From Clostridia bacterium (lineage in GTDB: Bacteria > Bacillota > Clostridia > Christensenellales > Aristaeellaceae): a stretch of 64,000 nt of DNA. Shown here piece after piece: positions 24,966-33,409 of the stretch. A program made the translations under genes and the position numbers. The stretch is from assembly GCA_017508975.1 (NCBI GenBank), contig JAFWQU010000012.1:1-64000 (forward strand), read 5' to 3'. Within the stretch, counting starts at the first letter, position 1. Each line of letters opens with the position of its first letter. Below the pieces are notes generated by a model, which saw only the letters and a program-made list of their open reading frames with translations, made no database searches and was not told the origin of the DNA.

Positions 24966-25112
24966 GGAGAGGTTTCGCGGCCTGCGGGCCGCGACCAGGG
25001 CTTTCCGATCGCCCTGGACCTTCGGACTGCACTTTTTTGGAGTATTCGGGTCAGCATTGTGCAGTAACCTGTGCCGCCCCAGCTTGCTGGGGCGGTGCCC
25101 GGAGGGCGGAGG
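24966..25112. repeat. Inverted hairpin element joined to a GCCCCAGC-type unit
   Basis: Inverted short-form copy at 24966-25030 with extended TCGCGGCC/GGCCGCGA stem, followed by a second-family unit (25049-25112, GCCCCAGCTTGCTGGGGC). The rest of the gap to 25251 shows nothing recognisable apart from a T-rich stretch at 25149-25164. Confidence 0.85.
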
Positions 25113-25251
25113 CAGATTGTTTCTGACAATGCCTGCCATGGGGAAATCCTTTTTTATTTTTTTGTTCAGGTACCAACCGGATCAAAACAGCGTATCAAGG
25201 TATGGGGACACACCCGAAACGTCCGGCGGCGGACTCGGCCATGCATCCCCG

Positions 25252-25731
25252 CTAAATCTCCTCCACCGGGAAAAAGAGCCTGTTCCGGCCGGTGATGGGC
25301 TCCGTGAAATCGCAGACGGCGCCGGAGAGGCGCAGCCCCTTGGACGGAATCACCCGCTCAAGCACCTCGGTGAAGACCTCGCCGTACTGTCCCGGCGGGA
25401 CATCGGCCACCAGCCAGCGGCGGGCGGGCAGCGTCCACTTCTGCCAGCCGGGCGGCGGGACCGCGGCGGGGTTCACCTGGAGCCCCGCGAGATACAACCC
25501 CCTGGAGAAGCCGTCGGACCACGGCAGGAAGGAGCGGCTCACGTCGCTCATGGCGCCCCAGAAGCCGGCGAACAAGCCGTCCGGGTTGAGCTGCCCCAGA
25601 GGGGCGATCTCCTGAAAGTGCGCTTCCGCGTCCGCCCACAGCTCCCGGACGACATTGTGCTCCGCGGTGCACAGGCCCTCCTTGCCGATCACGGCGATCT
25701 CGGGAAGATCCATGATTTCAATGTCGATCAT
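25252..25731 (-). CDS. GyrI-like small-molecule-binding protein
   Basis: A 159-residue protein with the SOUL/GyrI-like fold: DLPEIAVIGKEG at the start, YLAGLQVNPAAVPPPGWQKWTLPARRWLVADV in the middle and FTEPITGRNRLFFPVEEI at the end. The family binds small hydrophobic molecules or acts as an isolated effector domain of multidrug regulators. Its ATG overlaps the methyltransferase stop by 4 bp (ATGA), so the two are coupled. Confidence 0.8.
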   Translation of the reverse strand: MIDIEIMDLPEIAVIGKEGLCTAEHNVVRELWADAEAHFQEIAPLGQLNPDGLFAGFWGAMSDVSRSFLPWSDGFSRGLYLAGLQVNPAAVPPPGWQKWTLPARRWLVADVPPGQYGEVFTEVLERVIPSKGLRLSGAVCDFTEPITGRNRLFFPVEEI

Positions 25732-26669
25732 CGGGGTACCTCCAGTCGGCCGACGGCCAGCAGATTATCCTTGCCCATCCCGCACACATACGGGTTTGAG
25801 TCGAAACGGTAGCAGAAGTCCAGGAATGCCTCGCGCTGCTGCGGATCGCGCATGATCCGGACCAGCACCTCCCGGGGAACGGTCCTGCCGTAGGCGCCAG
25901 GCCCTGAGAGTTCGATGTCCTTCACGCCGTACCCCGCCAGGATGGACGTGAGCTCGTCCGGAAGAAAGGTGTAGGTGATGCACCAGGGCGCACCGCCGCG
26001 CTCGTACTCGGCAATCTCCTCCGCGCCGCCCATCAGTCCGTCGGACAGGACCTGCTCCGCGCGGCGCGGATCGAAGGTGAAGCGGTCGACCATGCGTTCC
26101 CGGTTTTCCACGCACCAGCGCACAAACGGATCCTCCGATTGCTCATCGAGAATGAACTGGTTCTTCTGGATCGGATTAGCCAGGTAGGGCAGCGTGCCCA
26201 GCCGGCTCGAGACGCTGAGCATCACGCGCTTCGCGGCGATGCGCACCAGCTCGCCGATGACCTCTTTCTGGCGCGGATAGGTGTAGGAGACCGGCGCGTC
26301 AAAGGAGATCACCAGGTCAAAGGCGCGGTCGGGGAAGGCGCTCAGATCCTCCAGCGCACCCTTCACGAAGGTCATCCGGTCCAGCACGCCCGCCTGCGCC
26401 GCCAGCTCCCGCGCCTTGTCGATCATCGGCTGGGAGATGTCGAAGTGGGTAACCCGGCAGCCGCGCCTGGCCAGCAGGATGGAGAAACGCCCGCAGCCCG
26501 CGCCGCCGTCGAACACGGTGCGGATTCCGTCCAGCTGCTCCAGCAGCTTCCGCTGGAGATGATCCTTCTGAATGATGTCGTCGATATAGGTTTCCTCGCG
26601 GCGGCTCTCCAGCTCGCCCTTGTCCGGCAGATTCCACTGCCGTTCCGCAATCAGCCGGCTATAGTCCAT
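25728..26669 (-). CDS. Class I SAM-dependent methyltransferase
   Basis: A 313-residue cytoplasmic methyltransferase. Motif I FDGGAGCGRFSILLARRG binds S-adenosylmethionine, followed by HFDISQPMIDKARE (motif II acidic residue) and AFDLVISFDAPVSY (motif IV region). The ATG at 26669 has AAGGAG six bases upstream; a longer open frame upstream is not coding. A promoter is seen 49 bp upstream. Small-molecule rather than RNA methylation is suggested by the domain type; the substrate is unknown. Confidence 0.88.
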   Translation of the reverse strand: MDYSRLIAERQWNLPDKGELESRREETYIDDIIQKDHLQRKLLEQLDGIRTVFDGGAGCGRFSILLARRGCRVTHFDISQPMIDKARELAAQAGVLDRMTFVKGALEDLSAFPDRAFDLVISFDAPVSYTYPRQKEVIGELVRIAAKRVMLSVSSRLGTLPYLANPIQKNQFILDEQSEDPFVRWCVENRERMVDRFTFDPRRAEQVLSDGLMGGAEEIAEYERGGAPWCITYTFLPDELTSILAGYGVKDIELSGPGAYGRTVPREVLVRIMRDPQQREAFLDFCYRFDSNPYVCGMGKDNLLAVGRLEVPR

Positions 26670-26717
26670 ACGGTTCTCCTTGTGCAATCTCCCGGGACCG
26701 CCCGGTTTCATGGTTCC

Positions 26718-26746
26718 ATGATAGCACGAAAGGGAGCGTTTGACCA
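26718..26746 (-). promoter_or_regulatory. Promoter of the methyltransferase-GyrI operon
   Basis: On the minus strand, -35 TGGTCA (26741-26746) and -10 TATCAT (26718-26723) with 17 bp between. Confidence 0.6.
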
Positions 26747-26774
26747 GACGGGAATCCCGCATATCGGCGGATGC

Positions 26775-26803
26775 TTGCTTCTCAATCGGCAGGCCGCTAT
26801 AAT
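26775..26803 (+). promoter_or_regulatory. Promoter of the short-chain dehydrogenase gene
   Basis: TTGCTT (26775-26780), 17 bp, consensus TATAAT (26798-26803), 20 bp before the ATG, so the leader is very short. Confidence 0.8.
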
Positions 26804-26823
26804 GGCCGCGTGAGAGGGGGACG

Positions 26824-27555
26824 ATGAAGATGAAACTATTCGAGGGCAGAACGGCGGTTGTGACCGGCGGGGCGCATGGGATCGGCCGGGCGGTTGCGGA
26901 CGCGTTTCTCCGGGAGGGCGCGGCGGTGCATATCATCGACCGGACGCCCGGAGACTGGTTCGTGGGCGACGTGGCGGACAAGGCGGCGCTCGAGCGCTTC
27001 GCGGCGGAGGTCACCGCGCAGAGCGGGAGGGTGGACTTCCTGGTCAACAACGCGCTGCCGCTCATGCGGGGCATCGACACGTGCTCCTGGGAGGACTTCT
27101 CGTACGCGCTGGCGGTGGGCGTCACCGCGCCCTTCTATCTGACGAAGCTGCTGCTGCCGGCCTTCGCCCCGGGCGCGTCCGTGGTCAACATCGCGTCCTC
27201 GCGGGACCGGATGAGCCAGCCGCAGACGGAGAGCTATACCGCGGCGAAGGGCGGCATCGCGGCGCTGACCCATGCCCTGGCGGTCAGCCTGGCCGGGCGG
27301 GCGCGGGTCAACAGCATCTCGCCGGGCTGGATCGACACCACGGGCGCGGAGATCACCGGTGCGGACGCCGCGCAGCAGCCCGCGGGCCGGGTCGGGAAGC
27401 CGGAGGACATCGCGGAGACGGTGCTGTTCCTGTGCTCGGAGAGGGCCGGGTTCATCACCGGCGAGAACATCTGTGTCGACGGCGGCATGACCCGGCTGAT
27501 GATCTACCACGGGGATCACGGGTGGACGTATGACCCCGGAAACGGAACGGTATGA
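26824..27555 (+). CDS. Short-chain dehydrogenase/reductase (SDR)
   Basis: A 243-residue classical SDR. It shows the NAD(P)-binding TGGAHGIG (14-21), the DFLVNNA strand, and the catalytic Ser and Tyr-x-x-x-Lys in ASSRDRMSQPQTESYTAAK; ISPGWIDT and the C-terminal GFITGENICVDGG are also standard. Acidic IIDRT after beta-2 favours NAD over NADP. The gene is divergent from the methyltransferase gene. Substrate unknown. Confidence 0.92.
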   Translation: MKMKLFEGRTAVVTGGAHGIGRAVADAFLREGAAVHIIDRTPGDWFVGDVADKAALERFAAEVTAQSGRVDFLVNNALPLMRGIDTCSWEDFSYALAVGVTAPFYLTKLLLPAFAPGASVVNIASSRDRMSQPQTESYTAAKGGIAALTHALAVSLAGRARVNSISPGWIDTTGAEITGADAAQQPAGRVGKPEDIAETVLFLCSERAGFITGENICVDGGMTRLMIYHGDHGWTYDPGNGTV

Positions 27556-27659
27556 TATCTTCCGCGGCGAAAAAACACAGTCCGGGATAGTTTCCGGACG
27601 ATGCCGCGTTAGGTTACGGGAAGGCGTCAAAGCCTTCGGAGAAAGAGAGGTATCGAAAA

Positions 27660-28676
27660 ATGAAAAAGATGATTTCCTGGATGCTGTGCATCATGCTGAT
27701 GCTGACGGCCGCGTGTGCGTGCGCGGAGACCGCGGAGCCGTTCTTCGGAACCTTCGCCGGGATCGAGTGGAGCTTCTCGAGCGGCGTAGGCGCCTGGTCC
27801 ACGGATCTGCGGATCCTTGAGGACGGCTCCTTCGCCGGCGAGTTCCACGACAGCGAGATGGGCGAGAGCGCCGAGACCTACCCCAACGGCACGGTCTACG
27901 GCTGCTCCTTCACCGGCACGATGTCCCTGGCGGAGACGGTGGACGAGAACACCTGGAAGATCCGCGTGGACACGCTGACGATGGACGAGGGACAGGTTCC
28001 GGAGGCGATCGACGACGGGATCCGCTATGTGACGACGGAGCCCTACGGCATCAGCGCGGGCGACGAGATGCTGCTGTACAAACCGGGCACCCCGGTGGAG
28101 GCGCTCCCCGAGGAGCTGGTCTTCTGGGCGCATGTGATGGATCAGGAGAACCCGCCGGCGGCGCTGGAGACCTGGTTCCTGTGCAGCGCGAAGAACGAGA
28201 GCGGCTTTGTGGGATTCGCGGCCGAACCGGCCGTCGGGATGATCAACCCCTGGGTGGACCTGACCGCGGAGGAGCTGCTGGCGGAATCCGGCCTGTCCTT
28301 CGGGGTGCCGGAGGGCGCGAAGAATGTGATCTACCGCTATCTGCCCTCGCAGGGCCTCGCCGAGATGCAGTTCACGATCGACGGTGACGAGTTCTGCGCG
28401 CGCATCCTGCCTGTTGCCCTCGAGGAAGGCCAGCTGATGAACATCTCCGGCATGTACTTTGCCTGGGAGTACGAGGAGCCGGTGACCGTCGGCCGCTGCC
28501 CGGGCACCATCGGACAGGCGCAGACCGGCAGCGAGGACTGGGTGGAGCTCTGCCAGTGGTATGATCTGGTGCCGGGCCTGATGTATTCCCTCTCCGTCTC
28601 GACGACGGATCTGGACGGCCTGGACCTGACCGCCGTCGCGGAGCAGGTGTATGTTCCGGTGCAGGGAGAGGTCTGA
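27660..28676 (+). CDS. Secreted protein of unknown function
   Basis: A 338-residue protein with a Sec signal peptide (MKKMISWMLCIMLMLTAACACA, cleavage before ETAEP). The mature part is acidic and beta-rich. It opens with a module resembling a small barrel (ILEDGSFAGEFHDSEMGESAETYPNGTVYGCSFTG), whose pattern of Gly, Glu and aromatic strands is seen in other secreted proteins of clostridia. No enzyme motif is visible and no family is assigned. Confidence 0.8.
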   Translation: MKKMISWMLCIMLMLTAACACAETAEPFFGTFAGIEWSFSSGVGAWSTDLRILEDGSFAGEFHDSEMGESAETYPNGTVYGCSFTGTMSLAETVDENTWKIRVDTLTMDEGQVPEAIDDGIRYVTTEPYGISAGDEMLLYKPGTPVEALPEELVFWAHVMDQENPPAALETWFLCSAKNESGFVGFAAEPAVGMINPWVDLTAEELLAESGLSFGVPEGAKNVIYRYLPSQGLAEMQFTIDGDEFCARILPVALEEGQLMNISGMYFAWEYEEPVTVGRCPGTIGQAQTGSEDWVELCQWYDLVPGLMYSLSVSTTDLDGLDLTAVAEQVYVPVQGEV

Positions 28677-28708
28677 GACTCTGAACCATGGGGAATGTGG
28701 GGTCAGGA

Positions 28709-29152
28709 GAATTCGGAATTCGGAATGCGGGATTCGGAATTGAGACGGCCCCACTGCCGCTGGCGCGGTATCGCCCCGGCGAGCTGGGGCGACTGAAGAG
28801 AGATTTCGTGGCCTGCGGGCCACGACCAGAGGGCTTTCCGATCGCCCTCTGGACTCCTTCGGGGTGCACTCTTTTGGAGTAATTGGGTCAACATTGTTCA
28901 GTAACCTGAGCCGCCCCAGCTTGCTGGGGAGGTGCCCGAAGGGCGGAGGGGCCGTCTCAAGCTTTCCCCAAGCCTCCAAAAGAGGATGCTGCCGAAGGTC
29001 CAGGGCGATCGGAAAGCCCTGGTCGCGCCCGCAGGCGCGAAATCCTTCCTCCAAAATAAGCACATTCCGTTAAAAGTTGGAACCCGAAGGACCAGGCCGA
29101 TCGGAAAGCCGCCAGTCCGGCTGCGGACCTGGTCGCGCCCGCAGGCGCGAAA
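28709..29152. repeat. Dense repeat cluster of six units
   Basis: 28709-28741: GGAATTCGGAATGCGG microrepeat. 28743-28795: GCCCC-GGCGAG-GGGGC palindrome unit. 28799-28867: inverted copy whose helices carry compensatory changes (TCGTGGCC/GGCCACGA, 9-bp CCAGAGGGC/GCCCTCTGG). 28886-28958: second-family unit. 28990-29043: direct short form. 29082-29152: direct long form with the GCCAGTCCGGCTGCGGACC insert. Together these fill most of the 677-bp gap. Confidence 0.87.
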
Positions 29153-29263
29153 CCTTTGCTGAAAGGATGCAGACCTCCGTCGTGAGGCGGAGGTTTGTTG
29201 GACCTGTGCTGGACAACACAGCATTTAGTTGGAAAAGAATCCGCAAAAAAAGGCGTTTCTGAC

Positions 29264-29292
29264 TGGAATTTGGTGAGACGGTCTGGTATAAT
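29264..29292 (+). promoter_or_regulatory. Extended -10 promoter for the ABC exporter operon
   Basis: TGgTATAAT (29284-29292) is a consensus extended -10; the -35 (TGGAAT, 29264-29269) is weak. It lies 62 bp before the ATPase ATG. Confidence 0.72.
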
Positions 29293-29353
29293 GCGCCGAA
29301 GGAAAAGGTTTTCGCCCTTTCCCGATCTGCGCACAAAGAGCGAGGAGGACACC

Positions 29354-30274
29354 ATGGAGTATATACTGGAGACCCATGACCTGACCAAGGTCTACGGCCA
29401 GAAGGAAGCGGCCCGGGATGTGAACCTGCACATCCGGGAGGGACAGATCTACGGCCTGATCGGGCGCAACGGCGCTGGCAAGACCACCATCATGCGCATG
29501 ATCAGCGGCCTGTCCACCCCCACCCGGGGCAGCTATTCCCTTTTCGGGAAGACGGGCTATGAGATGGGCAAAATGCTCAAATACGTGGGCGTGCTGATCG
29601 AGCATCCCGGCCTGTATCCCAAGCTCTCCGCCTATGAGAACCTGAAGATCAAATGCCTGGCCATGGGCATCAAGCCCGAGGACTATGTGGAGCAGCTCCT
29701 GCAGACCGTGGGCCTGGAAAACACGGACAAAAAGAAGGCCTCCGGGTCCTACTCCCTGGGCATGCGGCAGCGGCTGGGCATCGCCCTGGCGCTGGTGGGC
29801 GACCCGAAGATCATCATCCTCGACGAGCCCATCAACGGCCTGGATCCCCAGGGCATCGTGGAGGTGCGGAAGACGCTGGTGCGTCTCCGGGACGAGCAGG
29901 GCATCACCATCATGGTCTCCAGCCACATCCTCGATGAGCTGAGCAAGGTGGCGGACGCCTACGGCATCATCAACGAGGGCACCCTGCTGGACGAGTTCAG
30001 CGCGGATGAGCTGCACAAGCGCAGCGGGGAGTATGTGGTCATCCGCAGCGGCGACAACACGGCCGCGGCGGAGGCGCTGAAGGGCATCGGCATCGGGCGG
30101 ATTTCTGCTGAGACGGACGGTTCCCTGCGGGTCGACGAGCGGATCGACGACACGGCGGCCATGGCGAAGGCCATCGTGGATGCCGGAATCCCGCTGGAGG
30201 AGATCTATCTGCGCAGCATCTCCCTGGAGGATTACTATCTCGGCGTGACGGAAGGAGGGAAGCACAATGGGTAA
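29354..30274 (+). CDS. ABC transporter ATP-binding protein
   Basis: A 306-residue ATPase of the exporter (BcrA/CcmA) type. Walker A GRNGAGKTT (about 39-47), signature SYSLGMRQRLGIA, Walker B IIILDEPINGLDP and the switch histidine in VSSHILDEL are all intact. A C-terminal 80-residue domain is typical of lantibiotic or peptide self-protection ATPases. The ATG at 29354 follows GAGGAGG. The permease gene overlaps its end by 8 bp, so the two form one transporter. Confidence 0.93.
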   Translation: MEYILETHDLTKVYGQKEAARDVNLHIREGQIYGLIGRNGAGKTTIMRMISGLSTPTRGSYSLFGKTGYEMGKMLKYVGVLIEHPGLYPKLSAYENLKIKCLAMGIKPEDYVEQLLQTVGLENTDKKKASGSYSLGMRQRLGIALALVGDPKIIILDEPINGLDPQGIVEVRKTLVRLRDEQGITIMVSSHILDELSKVADAYGIINEGTLLDEFSADELHKRSGEYVVIRSGDNTAAAEALKGIGIGRISAETDGSLRVDERIDDTAAMAKAIVDAGIPLEEIYLRSISLEDYYLGVTEGGKHNG

Positions 30275-31037
30275 CCTGATCCGGATGGATTTGTACCGCA
30301 TGCGCAAGGGCAAAGGCTTCCTGGTCTGCCTGATCCTGGCCTTCGTGTTCGCCTTTATGCAGACGCCCTTCGCCTGGCTGCTGACGCTCCTGGGCCGGAT
30401 GATCTCCGGTGAGGTGATTCCGCTGGCCCCCACGGCTCCGCTGACCGAGATTCTCTCCAATCCGCTTCCCCTGCTGAACGCCATGCTTGTCATGCTGTCA
30501 GCCTGCGCCTTCTTCTACGCGGACGTGGAGTACGGCTATATCAAGAACATCGCCGGGCAGATGCCCAAGCGGGGCTTCACCATCCTGTCCAAGTTCATCG
30601 CCATCATCCCCCACAACCTGCTGTTCATGCTGGCGGGCGTGATCGGCAACCTGATCGGCACTCTGATCTTCCAGCGGATCAGCTTCGAGGGGGACATCGC
30701 CCACAGCCTGCTGGTCTTCGTGCTGCGGCTCCTGCTGCTCCAGAGCATCTGCTCGATTCTGCTGCTGGTCACCTCCGGTCTCCAGAGCAAGCCCCTGGGA
30801 ACCGTGCTGGCGGTGCTGCTGGGCATGGGCCTGCTGGGCGTTGCCTATATGGGCATCGACGCCGGCATCAATCAGCTGTTGCACCTGGAGAATTTCTCGC
30901 TCGCGCGATATATGCCCGATCAGCTTCTGGGCAAGGCGAATCCCCCGACCCTGGACGCCATCCTGGTGTCCGCGGTGACCACCGCGATCTTCCTGCCGCT
31001 CTCCATCCGCGTGTTTGACCGGCGGGACGTGAAATAA
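30267..31037 (+). CDS. ABC transporter permease
   Basis: A 256-residue integral membrane protein with about six helices, starting MGNLIRMDLYRMRKGKGFLVC as in ABC-2 (BcrB/YtrF-like) permeases. It overlaps the ATPase gene by 8 bp; GGAGGG precedes the ATG. Likely exports a peptide or antibiotic, or supports envelope stress resistance; the substrate is unknown. Confidence 0.85.
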   Translation: MGNLIRMDLYRMRKGKGFLVCLILAFVFAFMQTPFAWLLTLLGRMISGEVIPLAPTAPLTEILSNPLPLLNAMLVMLSACAFFYADVEYGYIKNIAGQMPKRGFTILSKFIAIIPHNLLFMLAGVIGNLIGTLIFQRISFEGDIAHSLLVFVLRLLLLQSICSILLLVTSGLQSKPLGTVLAVLLGMGLLGVAYMGIDAGINQLLHLENFSLARYMPDQLLGKANPPTLDAILVSAVTTAIFLPLSIRVFDRRDVK

Positions 31038-31082
31038 CCCCTGAAGAAGGGTTATGGCAATACAAGAAAGGAAGGATTTCTC

Positions 31083-31505
31083 ATGACTACGGAGTTTTCC
31101 CCCAAGACCCATACTGTGCTGGCTGTCGTGCTGGGCATTCTCGGCATCCTGATCGGCTTTCTGCTGACCTTTGTCGGCGGCGTGGTCGCCGGTGCGCTCG
31201 CGCTGATTCTCGGCGTGGCCGCGCTTCTGATCGGCGTGAAGGACTATAAGGCGACGAAGAAGGGCATGGGCTCCATCATCGTCGGCGTGCTGGCGATTCT
31301 TGTGGCGATCGTGATGACCGTCACCAGCACCGCCATCTTCAGCGCCCTGCAGGAGAAGGCTGTGGAGGAGAATCAGCCCAAGCTGGCGGAGTGCCTCGAC
31401 AAGCCCTACCTTGGCATGATCGGCCTCTTCATGAATGTAGGCAGCCAGAGCGAGGCGAGCCTGCAGGAAATGATGGACCAGCTGAACGCCCTGCAGAACA
31501 ATTAA
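31083..31505 (+). CDS. Small membrane protein of unknown function
   Basis: A 140-residue protein with three hydrophobic segments (about 12-32, 32-50 and 62-84) joined by a basic KDYKATKKG loop, then an extracellular or cytoplasmic tail of about 50 residues ending LQEMMDQLNALQNN. It lies 45 bp after the permease and before a strong terminator, so it belongs to the exporter operon. Function not recognised. Confidence 0.78.
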   Translation: MTTEFSPKTHTVLAVVLGILGILIGFLLTFVGGVVAGALALILGVAALLIGVKDYKATKKGMGSIIVGVLAILVAIVMTVTSTAIFSALQEKAVEENQPKLAECLDKPYLGMIGLFMNVGSQSEASLQEMMDQLNALQNN

Positions 31506-31520
31506 TCCGGAACAAAACGA

Positions 31521-31551
31521 AGCCCCTCTCTCTTGATGGGAGAGGGGTTTT
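31521..31551 (+). terminator. Rho-independent terminator of the ABC exporter operon
   Basis: CCCCTCTC/GAGAGGGG stem (31523-31530 with 31540-31547) followed by TTTT. Confidence 0.9.
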
Positions 31552-31560
31552 GGTATGCTG

Positions 31561-31699
31561 ATACCAATCTCAAGTAAGAAATACGAATCCAACAACAGCA
31601 TGCGCCCGAAGGTCCAGGGCGATCGGAAAGCCCTGGTCGCGGCCCGCAGGCCGCGAAATCTCCCTGTTGACAATAAGCATTCTAAACTGAGATCAATAT
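31561..31699. repeat. Full-length 139-bp element
   Basis: Complete copy: left end ATACCAATCTCAAG, CCAGGGC/GCCCTGG hairpin, extended TCGCGGCC/GGCCGCGA hairpin, right end CTGAGATCAATAT. Length 139 bp, the same as the copies at 51708 and 63386. Confidence 0.92.
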
Positions 31700-32167
31700 G
31701 AAACGGCTCCTCTGCGGCTGCGCGGCTTCGCTCCGGTAAGCGATGGAGCGACAGAGAGGAGGTTCCGCGCCTGCGGGCGCGGCCAGAGGTCCGCAGCCGG
31801 ACTGGCAGCTTTCCGATCGCCTCTGGACTCTTCGGGGATGTACCCTTTTGGAGTGAATGGTTGTTATGCGGGAAACGGCCCCTCTGTCGCTGACGCGACA
31901 TCTCCCCAGCAAGCTGGGGCGATAGAGAAGAGGTTCCGCGCCTGCGGGCGCGGCCAGAGGCTTTCCGATCGCCTCTGGACTCTTCGGGGCTGCACTCTTT
32001 TGGAGCAGGTCGGGATTTCTTGCGTGAGAACCCTTCCCCGCCCCTCCCTACCGAGGGAGGGGAGAAGGCGCGCGGCTCCTTTGCTGCTGTCCCCGAGCTT
32101 CCAAAAGAGGATGCTGCCGAAGGTCCAGGGCGATCGGAAAGCCCTGGTCGCGCCCGCAGGCGCGAAA
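31700..32167. repeat. Repeat cluster with half of the 209-bp element
   Basis: 31761-31851: inverted long-form copy (CCAGAGG stem with insert). 31876-31926: CCCCAGCAAGCTGGGG unit. 31933-32003: inverted copy with CCAGAGGC and CCGCGCC stems. 32026-32064: left half only of the 209-bp inverted-repeat element. 32115-32167: direct short-form copy. No gene here. Confidence 0.85.
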
Positions 32168-32194
32168 TCCCATTGCGAAAACAGAATTCCGACT

Positions 32195-32242
32195 AAACGG
32201 AGCTTCCCACCACTGCCTCAGTGGCCGGAAACTCCGTTTTTT
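32195..32242. terminator. Stem-loop with T tract
   Basis: AAACGGAG (32195-32202) pairs with CTCCGTTT (32232-32239), with an inner CCACTG/CAGTGG hairpin, then TTTT on the plus strand. It may also end the convergent minus-strand gene. Confidence 0.65.
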
Positions 32243-32249
32243 CTCCCTG

Positions 32250-32840
32250 TCAGACAGAAACCCTGCGGCGGAAAAGCCCGTGCTGATTGCAATAGATATA
32301 CAGCCAGCCGCTGCCCCGGAAGAAGAACCGGGCCTCCGCGGCGCCCTCCGGGTACAGCGCGATGATCTCGCAGCGGTCCGGCGTCATGTAGGCGGCGAAG
32401 GAAAGGAAATGCGTCTTGCTCATCGGATGGTCCAGGGAGACGAAAATCTCGTCCTCCACCCGCTCCACGCTGACCGCGTGAGCCGGGTCCGGCTCCTCCG
32501 CCTCCAGCGCGGGAAGCTGGATGCCGCAGCAGGAGAACAGCGCGTCCCCCCGCGCGAACACCACGTTCCCGCAGACGGGACAGACGGAGAACCGGCTCTT
32601 CAGCATATTCGCGGCCCGGTTCGCGTTCACGATGGCCTGCCCGCAGAGCAGCTCCGCCACGGAGACACGGAGCGCCCGGCTCAGGGGCTCCAGCAGGGAG
32701 ACATCGGGAAAGCCGCGCCCGGTCTCCCATTTCGACACCGCCTTGTCGCTGACGCAGAGCTGGGCGGCCAGCTCCGCCTGGGTCATGGAGCGCTTCTCGC
32801 GCAGCGCCCGGATCGCGGCGCCGGTGACATAGTGATCCAT
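32250..32840 (-). CDS. XRE-type HTH regulator fused to a desulfoferrodoxin-like domain
   Basis: A 196-residue fusion. Residues 8-62 are a Cro/C1 helix-turn-helix (MTQAELAAQLCVSDKAVSKW). Residues 87-105 hold CPVC and CC, spaced as in the desulforedoxin Fe(Cys)4 site. Residues 121-187 hold H121, H138, H144, C184 and H187, with the H-x5-H and CNQHG spacing of the superoxide reductase iron centre. All ligands of both iron centres appear present. It is likely a redox- or superoxide-sensing repressor with a metal centre as sensor; enzyme activity cannot be excluded. ATG at 32840. Confidence 0.85.
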   Translation of the reverse strand: MDHYVTGAAIRALREKRSMTQAELAAQLCVSDKAVSKWETGRGFPDVSLLEPLSRALRVSVAELLCGQAIVNANRAANMLKSRFSVCPVCGNVVFARGDALFSCCGIQLPALEAEEPDPAHAVSVERVEDEIFVSLDHPMSKTHFLSFAAYMTPDRCEIIALYPEGAAEARFFFRGSGWLYIYCNQHGLFRRRVSV

Positions 32841-32961
32841 TCGGCCTCACTCCTTCTTTTGAAAATACATCGCGCTTTCGCATCCAGCAGTCAGAAATAC
32901 GATGCATGATCAGCATAGCGGAGAAGCCCGGCGCGCGCAACCTACGGACCGTAGACTCTGT

Positions 32962-33408
32962 TCAGCGGCGCAGCACGAAGACCTGGTTCGGATAGCCGAA
33001 CTCCTCGGTCAGCGCGTCCGGCCGGAAGCCGAATTTCACGTACAGCGCCCGGGGCGCGGTGCCCTTCGGATCCCCCTCGCGGAAGGTGGAGACGGTCACG
33101 TCCCGCCGGCTGTCCAGCTCCGCCAGGGCGGCGTCCAGCAGGGCGGAGGCCGCGCCCCGACGACGGTGCTCCGGCGCGACCGCCAGGCAGCAGATCATGT
33201 TCCGGCTCCGGGAGAAGAGCAGCACCCCGAGGATCTCCCCGCGCGCTTTGATACAGAGCGCCTGCTTCTTGAGCATGAATTTCAGGACGGTCTGCCGGTG
33301 CTCCGCCAGGGCCTCCTCCGTCTCCAGACCGGGAAAATTCCCGCGGACCCGGCGGACCAGCTCCATCCAGGCGTTCAGATCGGCCGGGACGCCGAAACTG
33401 ACTTCCAT
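32962..33408 (-). CDS. GNAT family N-acetyltransferase
   Basis: A 148-residue single-domain acetyltransferase with ICCLAVAPEHRRRGAASALLDAAL (acetyl-CoA loop RRRGAA) and the C-terminal YVKFGFRPD strand. It starts 1 bp after the sugar kinase stop, so the two are coupled. Substrate unknown. Confidence 0.88.
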   Translation of the reverse strand: MEVSFGVPADLNAWMELVRRVRGNFPGLETEEALAEHRQTVLKFMLKKQALCIKARGEILGVLLFSRSRNMICCLAVAPEHRRRGAASALLDAALAELDSRRDVTVSTFREGDPKGTAPRALYVKFGFRPDALTEEFGYPNQVFVLRR

Positions 33409-33409
33409 A

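Noticed and set aside
25728-27125. A 465-residue frame as the methyltransferase
   Set aside because: The extra N-terminal 150 residues lie opposite the short-chain dehydrogenase gene and across its promoter; ATG 26669 has a strong ribosome site.
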